Assembly: GCF_050717545.1 (NCBI RefSeq) | Contig: NZ_JBOITN010000024.1 | Coordinates: 1 to 64,000, forward strand | Origin: Clostridium_AD sp050717545 | Lineage (GTDB): Bacteria; Bacillota; Clostridia; Clostridiales; Clostridiaceae | DNA: 64,000 bases | Direction: 5' to 3' | In this document: positions 51,660-60,753 of the stretch, one piece after another | How the letters are laid out: each line of letters opens with the position of its first letter | Numbering within the stretch: the stretch's first letter is position 1 | The notes under the pieces: generated by a model | Seen by the model: only the letters and a program-made list of their open reading frames with translations | What the model was told of the DNA's origin: nothing | Database searches by the model: none | Position numbers and translations under genes: made by a program

Positions 51660-53078
51660 ATGTATGATAATAAGTCTAAAAATGCAACAGAATTTATTGA
51701 TGACAATGAAATTATGGAGTCAGTTGCGTATGCTAAAGAAAATAAAAGTAATAGGGAGTTAATTGATAGTCTCATAGAACGTGCTAAAGATTGCAAGGGG
51801 TTAACTCATAGAGAGGCTGCAGTACTTTTAGAATGTGATCTAGAAGATGAAAAAGAAAAAATGTTTAAACTTGCAAAGGAAATTAAGAAAAAACTTTATG
51901 GTAACCGTATTGTAATTTTTGCGCCTTTATATCTTTCAAATTATTGCGTAAATGGATGCGTATATTGTCCATATCATGCTAAAAATAAGACAATATCTCG
52001 TAAAAAGCTAACTCAAGAGGAAATAGTGCAAGAAGTTATAGCACTTCAAGATATGGGACACAAGAGGCTTGCTCTAGAATCAGGGGAAGATCCTATGAAC
52101 AACCCTATTGAATATATTTTAGAAAGTATAAAGACAATATACAGTATTAAACATAAAAATGGGGATATTCGTAGGGTAAATATTAATATTGCAGCAACAA
52201 CTGTAGATGAGTACAAGCAGCTTAAGGAAGCTGGAATTGGCACCTATATACTTTTTCAAGAGACTTATAATAAAAAAAGTTATGAGGAGCTTCACCCAAC
52301 AGGTCCAAAACACAACTACGCATATCATACTGAGGCTATGGATCGTGCAATGGAAGGCGGAATTGATGATGTTGGAATAGGTGTTTTATTTGGCTTAAAC
52401 ATGTATCGTTATGATTTTGTTGGATTACTTATGCATGCAGAGCATTTAGAAGCAGCTAAAGGTGTGGGTCCACATACAATTAGTGTTCCACGTATTTGTC
52501 CTGCTGATGATATTGATCCAAATTCTTTTTCAGATGCAATCTCAGATGAGATGTTCGAAAAAATTGTGGCAGTTATTCGAATTGCGGTTCCATACACTGG
52601 AATGATTATTTCTACTCGTGAATCACAAGCAACTAGGGAATGTGTGCTAGATTTAGGCATATCTCAGGTAAGTGGAGGTTCATGTACAAGTGTTGGGGGA
52701 TATTCTAAAGAAGAAACAAAGGAAGATAACTCAAAGCAATTTGAAGTAACAGACACACGTAAACTTGATGAAATAGTAAATTGGCTTTTAGAACTTGGTT
52801 ACATTCCAAGCTTTTGCACTGCCTGTTATAGAGAGGGACGTACAGGGGATCGATTTATGAAACTTGTAAAGTCAGGTGAAATCGGAAACTGCTGTCAGCC
52901 AAATGCACTAATGACACTTAAAGAATATTTGGAGGATTACGCATCCGAGGATACTAAGAAGAAGGGTGAAATACTAATTAAAAATGAGATTCCAAATATA
53001 AAAAGCGAAAAAGTTCGAGAAATTGCAAAAGAGTATTTGAAAGAGCTTCATGATGGAAAAAGAGATTTCCGTTTCTAA
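51660..53078 (+). CDS. hydG: [FeFe] hydrogenase maturase HydG
   Basis: 472 residues. Radical SAM cluster Cys96-x3-Cys100-x2-Cys103 (CVNGCVYC), a TIM-barrel core, and the C-terminal auxiliary cluster Cys386-x2-Cys389-x22-Cys412. It cleaves tyrosine to give the CO and CN ligands of the H-cluster. The protein is full length. HydE and HydF genes are not in the window. AAGGAGATT precedes the ATG. It serves the hydrogenase at 28586 and any others in the genome. Confidence 0.96.
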   Translation: MYDNKSKNATEFIDDNEIMESVAYAKENKSNRELIDSLIERAKDCKGLTHREAAVLLECDLEDEKEKMFKLAKEIKKKLYGNRIVIFAPLYLSNYCVNGCVYCPYHAKNKTISRKKLTQEEIVQEVIALQDMGHKRLALESGEDPMNNPIEYILESIKTIYSIKHKNGDIRRVNINIAATTVDEYKQLKEAGIGTYILFQETYNKKSYEELHPTGPKHNYAYHTEAMDRAMEGGIDDVGIGVLFGLNMYRYDFVGLLMHAEHLEAAKGVGPHTISVPRICPADDIDPNSFSDAISDEMFEKIVAVIRIAVPYTGMIISTRESQATRECVLDLGISQVSGGSCTSVGGYSKEETKEDNSKQFEVTDTRKLDEIVNWLLELGYIPSFCTACYREGRTGDRFMKLVKSGEIGNCCQPNALMTLKEYLEDYASEDTKKKGEILIKNEIPNIKSEKVREIAKEYLKELHDGKRDFRF

Positions 53079-53116
53079 TATATATAAATAATACTGAAAA
53101 ATAATATTTCTACTTT

Positions 53117-53166
53117 AAAAACCTATGTGATAGACATTTTCAAAAAGTCTATTACATAGGTTTTTA
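53117..53166 (+). terminator. Terminator after hydG
   Basis: AAAAACCTATGT pairs with ACATAGGTTTTT, with ATAGAC/GTCTAT inside, and a T-rich tail follows. Confidence 0.93.
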
Positions 53167-53291
53167 ATTTTTAAGGCATAACTATATATGAAGATAAAAT
53201 AATATTATTTATTAAAATAAAGATTTAATAGAATTACAATGAAACAAAAATATTGTTAACATAATGTAGCATTATTAAAGGGGTGTTATTT

Positions 53292-53828
53292 ATGAAAAAA
53301 AGATTTGTTATAGTTGTTTTAACATTACTGGTATTATCAACAATAACATATACATCAAAAGGTATGACTAACGAAAAGTATGTTTTTAAAGAGGAGACAA
53401 TTCAAGGTGTTAAACTTAGCGAGAGAAATGCTAAGATTTATAAAATGGAAAACAAAAATTTTGAAGAGTATATTAAATTATTAGGCATAAGTAAAAAAGA
53501 ACTAATAAAAACTATTGGAGAAAAACCAACTACTATAGATGAAGGAGGATTTGAATTTTTTAATTATGGGATTAGAGTATGGTTTGAAGGTTATGGAAAG
53601 GGTCCAGTAGAGCAGGTTTATACTGATAAAAAAGATGTTGATTTTAAGGGCGTAAAAATTGGAGATAAAATAAGTAAATTCAGAAAAGTATTTGGAAAAC
53701 CAGTAAAGGAAAATACCACTTCTGCATACAGTAATTTTGAATATAACGGAATAATATTGTCTGTATATTATGATTCAAAGACAGGGAAAACATTCGCAGC
53801 ATATATTTTAAGTCAGCTTGTAAAGTAA
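53292..53828 (+). CDS. Exported protein with two repeated modules
   Basis: 178 residues. Residues 1-25 are a signal peptide or anchor. The rest holds two similar units of about 45 residues (LLGISKKELIKTIGEKPTTID..FNYGIRVWFE and GVKIGDKISKFRKVFGKPVKE..FEYNGIILSVYYD), a pattern seen in exported proteins such as YjgB-type domains. Family not named with certainty. The ATG at 53292 follows AAAGGGGTG. Monocistronic. Confidence 0.68.
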   Translation: MKKRFVIVVLTLLVLSTITYTSKGMTNEKYVFKEETIQGVKLSERNAKIYKMENKNFEEYIKLLGISKKELIKTIGEKPTTIDEGGFEFFNYGIRVWFEGYGKGPVEQVYTDKKDVDFKGVKIGDKISKFRKVFGKPVKENTTSAYSNFEYNGIILSVYYDSKTGKTFAAYILSQLVK

Positions 53829-53868
53829 AATAATAATGATATATGATTGAATATAATATTAATAAATA

Positions 53869-53905
53869 TAAAAGCTGCTGATATATTAATATCAGCAGCT
53901 TTTAT
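53869..53905 (+). terminator. Bidirectional terminator
   Basis: AAAAGCTGCTGATAT pairs with ATATCAGCAGCTTTT, serving the exported protein gene and the convergent metA. Confidence 0.93.
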
Positions 53906-54828
53906 ATACAGTAATCAAATGCTATTAAATTGTAAGGTGTCTCCTGATAAACATAATAATTTAACCAGTTAACAAAAAGAAGGTTTGAATGGCCTCTCCA
54001 TTTTACAACAGGTGTTTTTGATGGATCATTATTTGGATAATAATTATCTGGAACGTTTATATTTAATCCATTTGCGATATCTCTATCATATTCATATTTT
54101 AATGTTAATGGATCATATTCAGAGTGTCCAGTTATAAAAATTTGGCGACCATGTTTTGCTGATACAATGTAGATTCCAGATTCATCAGATTCTGATAATA
54201 TTTCAAGTTCATCTATTTTGTCAATATCAGCTTTTCTTATTTCAGTATGTCTTGAATGGGGAACATAAAATTCATCGTCAAATCCACTTAAAAGTTTAAT
54301 GTTTTGTCGCATTATTTTATGTTTGAAAACTCCAAACATTTTCTTGTCTAGTTTATGTTTTTGAAGTCCGTAATGATAATGAAGTCCTGCCTGAGCACCC
54401 CAACAAATATGTAAGGTGGAGAATACATTACATATACTCCATTGCATGATTTGTTTAAGTTCTTCCCAATAATCTACTTCTTCAAACGGAAAAGATTCAA
54501 TTGGGGCCCCGGTTATTATCATTCCGTCAAATTTAGAATCTTTTATTTCATCAAAAGTATTATAGAACCTGATTAGATGCTCCTCAGATATATTTTTACT
54601 TGCATGGCTTTTGGGGTGAAGAAGTACTATATCAATTTGAAGCGGAGAGTTACCAAGAAGCCTCAAAATTTGCGTTTCAGTTTCAATTTTTGTGGGCATA
54701 AGGTTTAAAATTATTATTTTTAAAGGCCTTATGTCCTGGTGGAATGCTCTGCCTTCAGTAATTGTAAAAATATTTTCTTTACTTAAAGTTTTAGACGCTG
54801 GGAGATTATCAGGTATTTTTATTGGCAT
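53902..54828 (-). CDS. metAA: Homoserine O-acetyltransferase (MetA family)
   Basis: 308 residues. The nucleophile Cys142 (HICWGAQAG), Glu237 and His235 (GHSEYDP) form the active site. Residue 111 is Glu in GAPIESFPFEEVDYW; in this family Glu111 marks acetyl-CoA use, Gly111 succinyl-CoA, so the product is O-acetylhomoserine. It is 67 bp after metY, which uses that product. AAGGAGGATC precedes the ATG. Confidence 0.94.
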   Translation of the reverse strand: MPIKIPDNLPASKTLSKENIFTITEGRAFHQDIRPLKIIILNLMPTKIETETQILRLLGNSPLQIDIVLLHPKSHASKNISEEHLIRFYNTFDEIKDSKFDGMIITGAPIESFPFEEVDYWEELKQIMQWSICNVFSTLHICWGAQAGLHYHYGLQKHKLDKKMFGVFKHKIMRQNIKLLSGFDDEFYVPHSRHTEIRKADIDKIDELEILSESDESGIYIVSAKHGRQIFITGHSEYDPLTLKYEYDRDIANGLNINVPDNYYPNNDPSKTPVVKWRGHSNLLFVNWLNYYVYQETPYNLIAFDYCI

Positions 54829-54845
54829 TTAGATCCTCCTTTTTA

Positions 54846-54882
54846 TTAGGCACCTTCTAATTTTAATATATCAGGTGCCTAA
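54846..54882 (-). other. Intercistronic hairpin between metY and metA
   Basis: TTAGGCACCT and AGGTGCCTAA form a 10-bp perfect stem. No T-run follows on the minus strand, so it is more likely an mRNA stability or processing element than a terminator. Confidence 0.6.
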
Positions 54883-54895
54883 GTTAGTTTAGAAA

Positions 54896-56182
54896 CTATT
54901 TAACTGATTTTTCTAGAGCCTGATTTAAATCATATATAATATCATCAATGCCTTCAACTCCGATTGAAAGTCTTATAAGATCTGGAGTTACTCCAGCAGC
55001 TTTTTGCTCCTCGGCGTTAAGTTCTGAGTGGGTTGTGCTTGATGGATGAATTACAAGTGATTTTGCATCTGCAACATTTGCAAGTAGTGAGAATAATTCT
55101 ACACTGTTAATAAATTTTTTACCAGCTTCAAGCCCACCCTTTATTCCAAATGTGAATATTGATCCTGCTCCATTTGGAAGATATTTTTTAGATAAATTTT
55201 TATATTTACTGTCTTTAAGTTCAGGATAATTTATCCACGAAACACTTGGATGTTTACTCAAAAATTCAACTACTTTTCTAGCGTTTGAGACATGTCTCTC
55301 AACTCTTAGTGATAATGATTCAAGTCCCTGAAGGAATAAGAATGCACTTTGAGGACTAAGCGTTGCACCTGTATTCCTTAATAGTTGAACTCTAGCCTTT
55401 AAAGCAAATGCTGGAGCACCTAAATCAGCGTATACAAGGCCGTTATAACTCTTATCTGGAGTTGTAAAATCAGGAAATTTACCGCTGCCTGCCCAGTCAA
55501 ACGTTCCTCCATCAACTATAATTCCACCAATGGTAGTTCCGTGTCCTCCTATAAACTTTGTTGCAGAGTGAACAACAACATCAGCGCCAAACTCAATTGG
55601 ACGGCAAAGGAAAGGAGTTGCAAAGGTACTATCTATAATAAGTGGGATTTTATTTTCATGTGCAATATTTGCTACTGCCTCTATATCTAAAACATTTATT
55701 TTTGGATTTCCTATTGTTTCACCATAAAGTGCTTTTGTTTTATTTGTAATAGCTTTTCTAAAGTTTTCAGGATCATCTGGGTCAACAAATGTTACGTTAA
55801 TTCCAAGTTTTCTAAGTGTTACATTAAATAATTCATAAGTACCACCATATAAAGTACTTGCAGCTACGATCTCATCGCCTGAGCTTGCTACATTAAGTAT
55901 TGAATAGAATATTGCAGCTACGCCTGACGCTGTAGCTAGTCCTGCAACACCACCTTCAAGGGCAGCTACTCTTTTCTCAAAAACATCTGTAGTTGGGTTC
56001 ATTATTCTTGTATAGACATTTCCAGGTTCTTTTAACTGAAATAAATTTGCAGCATGATCTGCATTTTTGAATACAAAAGATGATGTTTGATAAATAGGAA
56101 CCGCTCTTGAACCTGTAGTAGGGTCAGCGACCTGCCCTGCATGTACCTGTAATGTCTCAAAACTTAATTTACGATCACTCAT
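54896..56182 (-). CDS. metY: O-acetylhomoserine sulfhydrylase
   Basis: 428 residues of the Cys/Met-metabolism PLP family, long form typical of MetY. The cofactor Lys is in SATKFIGGHGTTIGG; other blocks are YQTSSFVF, NPTTDVFEKRVAALEGG and RLSIGVEGIDDI. It makes homocysteine from O-acetylhomoserine and sulfide. AAGGAG precedes the ATG. A SAM-I riboswitch with terminator lies upstream, so metY-metA is switched off by SAM. Confidence 0.95.
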   Translation of the reverse strand: MSDRKLSFETLQVHAGQVADPTTGSRAVPIYQTSSFVFKNADHAANLFQLKEPGNVYTRIMNPTTDVFEKRVAALEGGVAGLATASGVAAIFYSILNVASSGDEIVAASTLYGGTYELFNVTLRKLGINVTFVDPDDPENFRKAITNKTKALYGETIGNPKINVLDIEAVANIAHENKIPLIIDSTFATPFLCRPIEFGADVVVHSATKFIGGHGTTIGGIIVDGGTFDWAGSGKFPDFTTPDKSYNGLVYADLGAPAFALKARVQLLRNTGATLSPQSAFLFLQGLESLSLRVERHVSNARKVVEFLSKHPSVSWINYPELKDSKYKNLSKKYLPNGAGSIFTFGIKGGLEAGKKFINSVELFSLLANVADAKSLVIHPSSTTHSELNAEEQKAAGVTPDLIRLSIGVEGIDDIIYDLNQALEKSVK

Positions 56183-56218
56183 AATAAATTCTCCTTTTAT
56201 TATAATTATTTTTTTCTA

Positions 56219-56252
56219 AAACAAAAGCTGCTATCCTATAAGGAGAGCAGCA
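56219..56252 (-). terminator. Terminator of SAM-I riboswitch
   Basis: On the minus strand GCTGCTCTCCT-TATA-AGGATAGCAGC (one A-C mismatch) is followed by TTTTGTTTT, between the aptamer and metY. Confidence 0.92.
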
Positions 56253-56302
56253 TGATTAACTTTAATAAACAATAAAATTGTATAATAAAATTTGCTAACA
56301 TC

Positions 56303-56409
56303 CTTATCTTTCAGATTTTATAATCTGATGGAATTGACACCATTGCATTCTTTTAAAAATGCTGGTTGTCGGGCATCATCGGGCCAGTCCCTCTGCCGCT
56401 CTGGATAAG
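56303..56409 (-). promoter_or_regulatory. SAM-I riboswitch (S-box)
   Basis: The minus strand shows the S-box core: CTTATCCAGAG, GGCAGAGGGACTGGCCC, GATGATGCCCGACAACC, ATGGTG-TCAATTCCATC, and the closing AGATAAG. It controls metY-metA through the terminator at 56219. Confidence 0.97.
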
Positions 56410-56579
56410 TTGTATTTAGTTATTAGTGACAAGTATATTACTGAAAATTGCAATTGTCAAGCATTTGTGAATATTTGATGAAATTATATGGTTGTGACAC
56501 TTTTAAATAATGTAAATGAAATAAAAATAAATGAAATGGACATTGCGCCACGTGTAATCATCACTTTCTCATTATATTA

Positions 56580-56831
56580 TTATACTGCAAGTGACAAAGG
56601 AATTGTAAACGTAAATGCGGACCCTTTACCAACTTCACTCTCTATATGAATTGAGCCACCATTTTGCTGGGTAAGATTTTTACAAAGAACTAGACCGAAA
56701 CCTGTCCCTTTTTCATCTTTAGTACCTCGAACAACATTGTTTTTAGTTATATCAAAAAGAGTCGCTATCTTCTCTAAAGACATTCCTAGCCCATTATCAA
56801 TTACAGTTTGATATAACTTTATCGGTGGCAA
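56580..56831 (-). pseudogene. Histidine kinase, ATPase-domain remnant (minus)
   Basis: About 77 residues of the end of a HATPase_c domain are readable: VIDNGLGMSLEKIATLF, then GTGFGLVLCKNLTQQNGGSIHIESEVGKGSAFTFTIPL, which are the G1, G2 and closing boxes. The dimerisation/phosphoacceptor region and N box are missing and the frame has no ribosome site. It abuts head to head another kinase remnant. Confidence 0.75.
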
Positions 56832-57325
56832 CTCTTGTTGAAAGTAGACAAATTGAACTTATATTTGATACTGATGTAGAAGAAAAATTTACTGCTTGTG
56901 ACTTAGATAAAATAGAAACAATAATATTTAATCTTTTATCTAATGCAACAAAGTTTACTAATGCTGGTGGTAAGATTACTGTAAATATATTTGATAAGGG
57001 AGAGTATATAATTATTTCTGTTAAAGATACAGGTATTGGAATAGAAGATGCGGATAAGCAAAAGGTCTTTAAAAGATTTTTACAAGTTGAGGATACTTCA
57101 CATAGAAATAACGAAGGCAGTGGTATAGGATTGTCTTTAGTAAAATCCTTTGTTGAAATGCATGGGGGTGAAATAACTATAGAAAGTACTTATGGCATTG
57201 GAAGTAATTTTTCAATTAAACTTCCAATATTATTAATAGATGAAGTAGAGGGAAAAAATGAAGACAATGTTATCGAAAGCTATGTACATAAAATGAATAT
57301 AGAGTTTTCAGATATATACTCATAA
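56825..57325 (+). pseudogene. Histidine kinase, ATPase-domain remnant (plus)
   Basis: 166 residues beginning inside the domain: NLLSNATKFT (N box), VKDTGIGIE (G1), FKRFLQVEDTSHRNNEGSGIGLSLVKSFVEMHGG (F and G2). All four nucleotide-binding boxes are intact but there is no HisKA or sensor part and no start signal. The 5' end meets the minus-strand kinase remnant within a few bases. It may be a stand-alone fragment left by rearrangement. Confidence 0.75.
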
Positions 57326-57365
57326 TATAATAAAATTTCAATTTAATACAATTGTCTCGAGTGAA

Positions 57366-57398
57366 AACTGCTGAAAAATATTTTAGCAGCTTTTTGTG
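57366..57398 (+). terminator. Terminator after kinase remnant
   Basis: AACTGCTGAAAA-ATATTTTAGCAGCTTTTT forms a stem of about 10 bp followed by T5. Confidence 0.88.
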
Positions 57399-57482
57399 TT
57401 GTCAGAATGTGAGACGTATCATTGTCACAACATAAGAAAAGTAGAGTAATATAAAGTGTAAATATTATTTTTGGAGGTACTT

Positions 57483-57938
57483 ATGTACGATTATCGTTGT
57501 AAAAATTGTGAAAATCTTGGACAGTGTATGCCCATGATGAATATGCCAATGTCAAATATGCCTATGAATATGCCTATGATGAATATGCCAATATATGAAA
57601 ATTATATGCCAATGTGTGAGGAGGATGATGAAGATTTAAAAAGCATGTATCCTAAGGTTTATATCAGAATGTACCCAATGGTTAAACATCATTACGATAT
57701 AATCGTAGCAAAATACGGTAAAATGTATTGCCCTAGCAAGGATGAGATGGATTCGATTTGTAAAGAAATATGTGATAAATATAAAGAACATCATCGTAGT
57801 AGTGAAGATGAAATTGAAGATGATTGCAATGATGATGATATGAGGCAAAGAGGTCGCTTTGGCGGTGGACTTGGAGATGTTGCTAGAATACTGCTTATTG
57901 GTAATTTACTCGGTGGAAGAACTAATTTCGGATGGTAG
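57483..57938 (+). CDS. Met/Pro-rich cysteine-containing protein, coat-like
   Basis: 151 residues. The N-terminal MYDYRCKNCENLGQC is followed by a run of seven MPM/NMP units (about 16-45), an acidic spacer, then MYPKVYIRMYPMVKHHYDIIVAKYGKMYCPSKDEM, and a Gly/Arg tail (GRFGGGLGD, LLIGNLLGG). This composition resembles spore coat or exosporium proteins of clostridia, but the family is not certain. GGAGGT precedes the ATG at 57483. No membrane segment or signal peptide. It is monocistronic. Confidence 0.7.
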   Translation: MYDYRCKNCENLGQCMPMMNMPMSNMPMNMPMMNMPIYENYMPMCEEDDEDLKSMYPKVYIRMYPMVKHHYDIIVAKYGKMYCPSKDEMDSICKEICDKYKEHHRSSEDEIEDDCNDDDMRQRGRFGGGLGDVARILLIGNLLGGRTNFGW

Positions 57939-57991
57939 TTTTATAAGCGTAGAATACTTTGGATATGGTGGAAACACATAGTTCTATCTAC

Positions 57992-58030
57992 AAAAAGAAC
58001 TGCTGAAGATATTTTAGCAGTTCTTTTGTC
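57992..58030 (+). terminator. Terminator after coat-like gene
   Basis: AAAAGAACTGCTGAA-GATATTTTAGCAGTTCTTTT forms a stem of about 11 bp with a T-rich end. Confidence 0.88.
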
Positions 58031-58195
58031 GTCTAAATATAGTACAATTAGGGTAATAGTGATTGTAAATAGTGAATAGATTTTAAAAAAGTAGGAGTGG
58101 CACGACCTGTATTTGCGGATTTGGACCTGAAATGTTATGATGTATATAATTATAGGACTACTATTTAATTATAATTAAGTATTGAAGGAGATATT

Positions 58196-59563
58196 ATGCG
58201 CAAAAGTGGAAGAACACCATTAATGAGAGCAAAAAAAATTGAGAAAGAATTGGGTATCACAGAGATATATTTGAAACTTGAAGGAGCAAACCCATCAGGA
58301 CATAAATACGACCGTATTGCAGAAGTTTTAGTAAGAGACGCAGTTGCTACTGGGTTTAAGGAGATTTTAGTTGATGGCTCTTATGCATACATACAATCAG
58401 TAATGTTATTTGCAAAGATTGAAGAGATGGAGGTTAAAGTTCCTTTATTTAAGCAAGAGAAGTGGAAAATATCAAGACTGGACAAATCCATATTATTTGA
58501 TCTTCGAGATAAAAAAGGAACAGTTACCCGTTTACAGTTAAGAGATATAGCAGAGGAAAACAGCATGTATTTGATGTGCGAATGGAATCTAAACAATATT
58601 ATTAGTCATCTTGTCTTAGAGGATATGATGAAAGAGTGTTTAGAACGAATGGATTTTAAGGTTGATACTATTACGCTTCAATTAGGATATGGATATACAC
58701 TTTCAAGTGTATATAGTGGATTAATTAAAAGTTGGGTAGAGGAAGAATTATCTAAAATACCGGAGTTACTATGTGGTTCAAGCCCATCATGGCAGGAAGT
58801 GCTGGATCTATATGCTAAGAAAATGCACATAGGTCAAATGGAAAGCAGCAACACTCAAAGTAATGAGAATAACACTTCTAAATCAGATTTGCAATTATCT
58901 GAAAAACATTCGGATATTGCCAGTGCAATTATGAAAATTATTATGGAAACGCGAGTAGAAATGATAGGTATTGAGGAAGATGAACTTAAGCAAGCAGCTA
59001 CAATGTTACGAGAACTTGAAGGCGTTATGGTTTCAAGAAAAGAATCGTATGCAATGGCAGCCTTTATAAAAAAATCAAAGCAAGGTCATCTAACTAATGG
59101 AAAACATTTGATTATACTAAATGATGCTAGAAGTGAAATTGAAGTGTGTGAAATTAAGAGTTTCAATGATAAAAGCAAAGATGATTTAATCGAAATGACA
59201 CGAACTTGGCTAGCAACCTATAATGATTCGGTAGGAGAGACAGTAGATGCTATAGAAAAAGCTATGAAAGAAGGCTTTTTATTAATAGCAAAACGAAATG
59301 GTGAAGAACAGGGCATATGCATTGTTGTATGTATGGGGTTTAAAAGCTTTATTCCAACTTATCATTTAGCGTATATTGGTGTTAAATCAGGGAATAAAGG
59401 TCGTGGCGTTGCATCCGAACTTATGGGGCGTGCAATTGAACTTACCGATGGTAACTTGTCCCTTCATGTAGATCTTGATAATAAACGTGCTAAAAATCTT
59501 TATCGTAAGATGGGATTTAACCATGTATATGACCGTATGATATATAATCATCCAAAGGAATAA
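58196..59563 (+). CDS. PLP-dependent enzyme fused to GNAT acetyltransferase
   Basis: 455 residues. Residues 1-200 resemble the N-terminal half of a fold-type II PLP enzyme such as threonine synthase or cysteine synthase: TPLMRAKKIEKELGITEIYLKLEGANPSGHKYDR, with Lys37 as the likely Schiff base. The rest of that fold (about 201-310) is short and diverged. Residues 335-455 are a GNAT N-acetyltransferase (GVKSGNKGRGVASELM holding CoA, LDNKRAKNLYRKMGF at the end). GAAGGAG precedes the ATG. Substrates unknown. It may make and acetylate an amino acid, an inference from the fusion alone. Confidence 0.75.
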   Translation: MRKSGRTPLMRAKKIEKELGITEIYLKLEGANPSGHKYDRIAEVLVRDAVATGFKEILVDGSYAYIQSVMLFAKIEEMEVKVPLFKQEKWKISRLDKSILFDLRDKKGTVTRLQLRDIAEENSMYLMCEWNLNNIISHLVLEDMMKECLERMDFKVDTITLQLGYGYTLSSVYSGLIKSWVEEELSKIPELLCGSSPSWQEVLDLYAKKMHIGQMESSNTQSNENNTSKSDLQLSEKHSDIASAIMKIIMETRVEMIGIEEDELKQAATMLRELEGVMVSRKESYAMAAFIKKSKQGHLTNGKHLIILNDARSEIEVCEIKSFNDKSKDDLIEMTRTWLATYNDSVGETVDAIEKAMKEGFLLIAKRNGEEQGICIVVCMGFKSFIPTYHLAYIGVKSGNKGRGVASELMGRAIELTDGNLSLHVDLDNKRAKNLYRKMGFNHVYDRMIYNHPKE

Positions 59564-59570
59564 ATTACAA

Positions 59571-59619
59571 TAAAAGAGGCAAATCACTGAAATACATTTC
59601 AGTGATTTGCCTCTTTTTA
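59571..59619 (+). terminator. Bidirectional terminator
   Basis: A near-perfect palindrome, AAAAGAGGCAAATCACTGAAA and its complement around TACA, between convergent genes. Confidence 0.95.
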
Positions 59620-60168
59620 AACATTTCTTATTACTCTACAAGGGTTTCCTACAGCAACAACGTTAGCTGAAATATCTTTGCAAACTACGCTGCCAGAACC
59701 TATTACACTATTATCACCAATAGTTACTCCAGGATTTATTATACATCCACCACCAATCCAAACATTGTTACCTATTGTTACAGCTTTGGTATAATCAGCA
59801 TTTTTCGGTCTTAAATTAGGGTCAATTAGATGAGTTGCAGTAAATATACTCACATTAGGAGCGCATAATACATTATCACCAATTTTTACTAGTCCATCAT
59901 CTAAAATTAAAAAATTAAAATTGGCATAAAAATTATCACCTATTTCAATATTAAATCCGTAGTCACAATTAAATGGGGGCTCTATCTCAAATCCACCACC
60001 TATTTTTCCAAATAGCCGATTAATTAAATCTATTCGCTGGGTTGCTTCCTCAGGGTCCGTATTATTATACATTTTTGTAAGATGCCTAGCTTCATTTCTT
60101 AAAAGTATTAAATCTTTATCATATGCATTATATATTTCACCATTTAGCATCTTTTGTTTTTCACACAT
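59617..60168 (-). CDS. Sugar O-acetyltransferase (LacA/Maa-like)
   Basis: 183 residues with the left-handed beta-helix hexapeptide repeats (NNVWIGGGCIINPGVTIGDNSVIGSGSVV) and catalytic His in FTATHLID. The N-terminal MLNGEIYNAYDKDL matches maltose/galactoside acetyltransferases. It transfers acetyl from acetyl-CoA to a sugar hydroxyl. The ATG at 60168 follows AAGGAAG. Actual sugar unknown. Monocistronic. Confidence 0.93.
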   Translation of the reverse strand: MCEKQKMLNGEIYNAYDKDLILLRNEARHLTKMYNNTDPEEATQRIDLINRLFGKIGGGFEIEPPFNCDYGFNIEIGDNFYANFNFLILDDGLVKIGDNVLCAPNVSIFTATHLIDPNLRPKNADYTKAVTIGNNVWIGGGCIINPGVTIGDNSVIGSGSVVCKDISANVVAVGNPCRVIRNV

Positions 60169-60243
60169 TTTATACACTTCCTTTTAATATACACATTTTT
60201 AATCTAGTTAATATCGGATAGATTATTAGAATTGATATAGTTT

Positions 60244-60753
60244 TTATTTTCGTATACCATACCCACCATATATAGTTTTGGCATCTACTAGCGAAATAAC
60301 GGCATTTATTCCCGAATTTTGTATTAATCTTAATATTTCAGATCTTCTTTTTCTTTTAACATGTAATATAAGCATTTTTTTTTCTTCTTTTATACCTTCG
60401 CCATCAATGATAGTAACTCCTACATTTTGGGCTCTTAACATCTGAGCCAGTGTCTTGCCATCTTTAAGAGATACTATTGCATTTATAGTAATTAGCCCTA
60501 GTGCTAATTTTTCTTCTAAAATACAACCTATGTAATTTCCACAAGCAAATCCTGATGCATAAGTAACCATTTTTAATGGTGCTTCATTAATGCCGTCAAG
60601 CATTGTACCAATTACGTATAACCATATAAGTACCTCAAAAAAACCGATAATAGAACCATATAATTTTTCACCGCGAGTAATAAGCACTATTCTAATTGTA
60701 GTTAAAGAAACCTCAATGATCTTAGCGAAAAAAATAAACAAAAAACCAAACAT
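60244..60753 (-). CDS. UPF0316-like membrane protein (DUF2179)
   Basis: 169 residues. Three membrane helices (about 2-20, 32-52, 62-78) are followed by a cytoplasmic DUF2179-type domain (about 90-165; GVTIIDGEGIKEEKKMLILHVKRKR). FAKIIEVSLTTIRIVLITRGEK and SGFACGNYIGCILEEKLALG are the UPF0316 blocks. Function unknown. GGAGGT precedes the ATG. Divergent from the MFS gene. Confidence 0.85.
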   Translation of the reverse strand: MFGFLFIFFAKIIEVSLTTIRIVLITRGEKLYGSIIGFFEVLIWLYVIGTMLDGINEAPLKMVTYASGFACGNYIGCILEEKLALGLITINAIVSLKDGKTLAQMLRAQNVGVTIIDGEGIKEEKKMLILHVKRKRRSEILRLIQNSGINAVISLVDAKTIYGGYGIRK

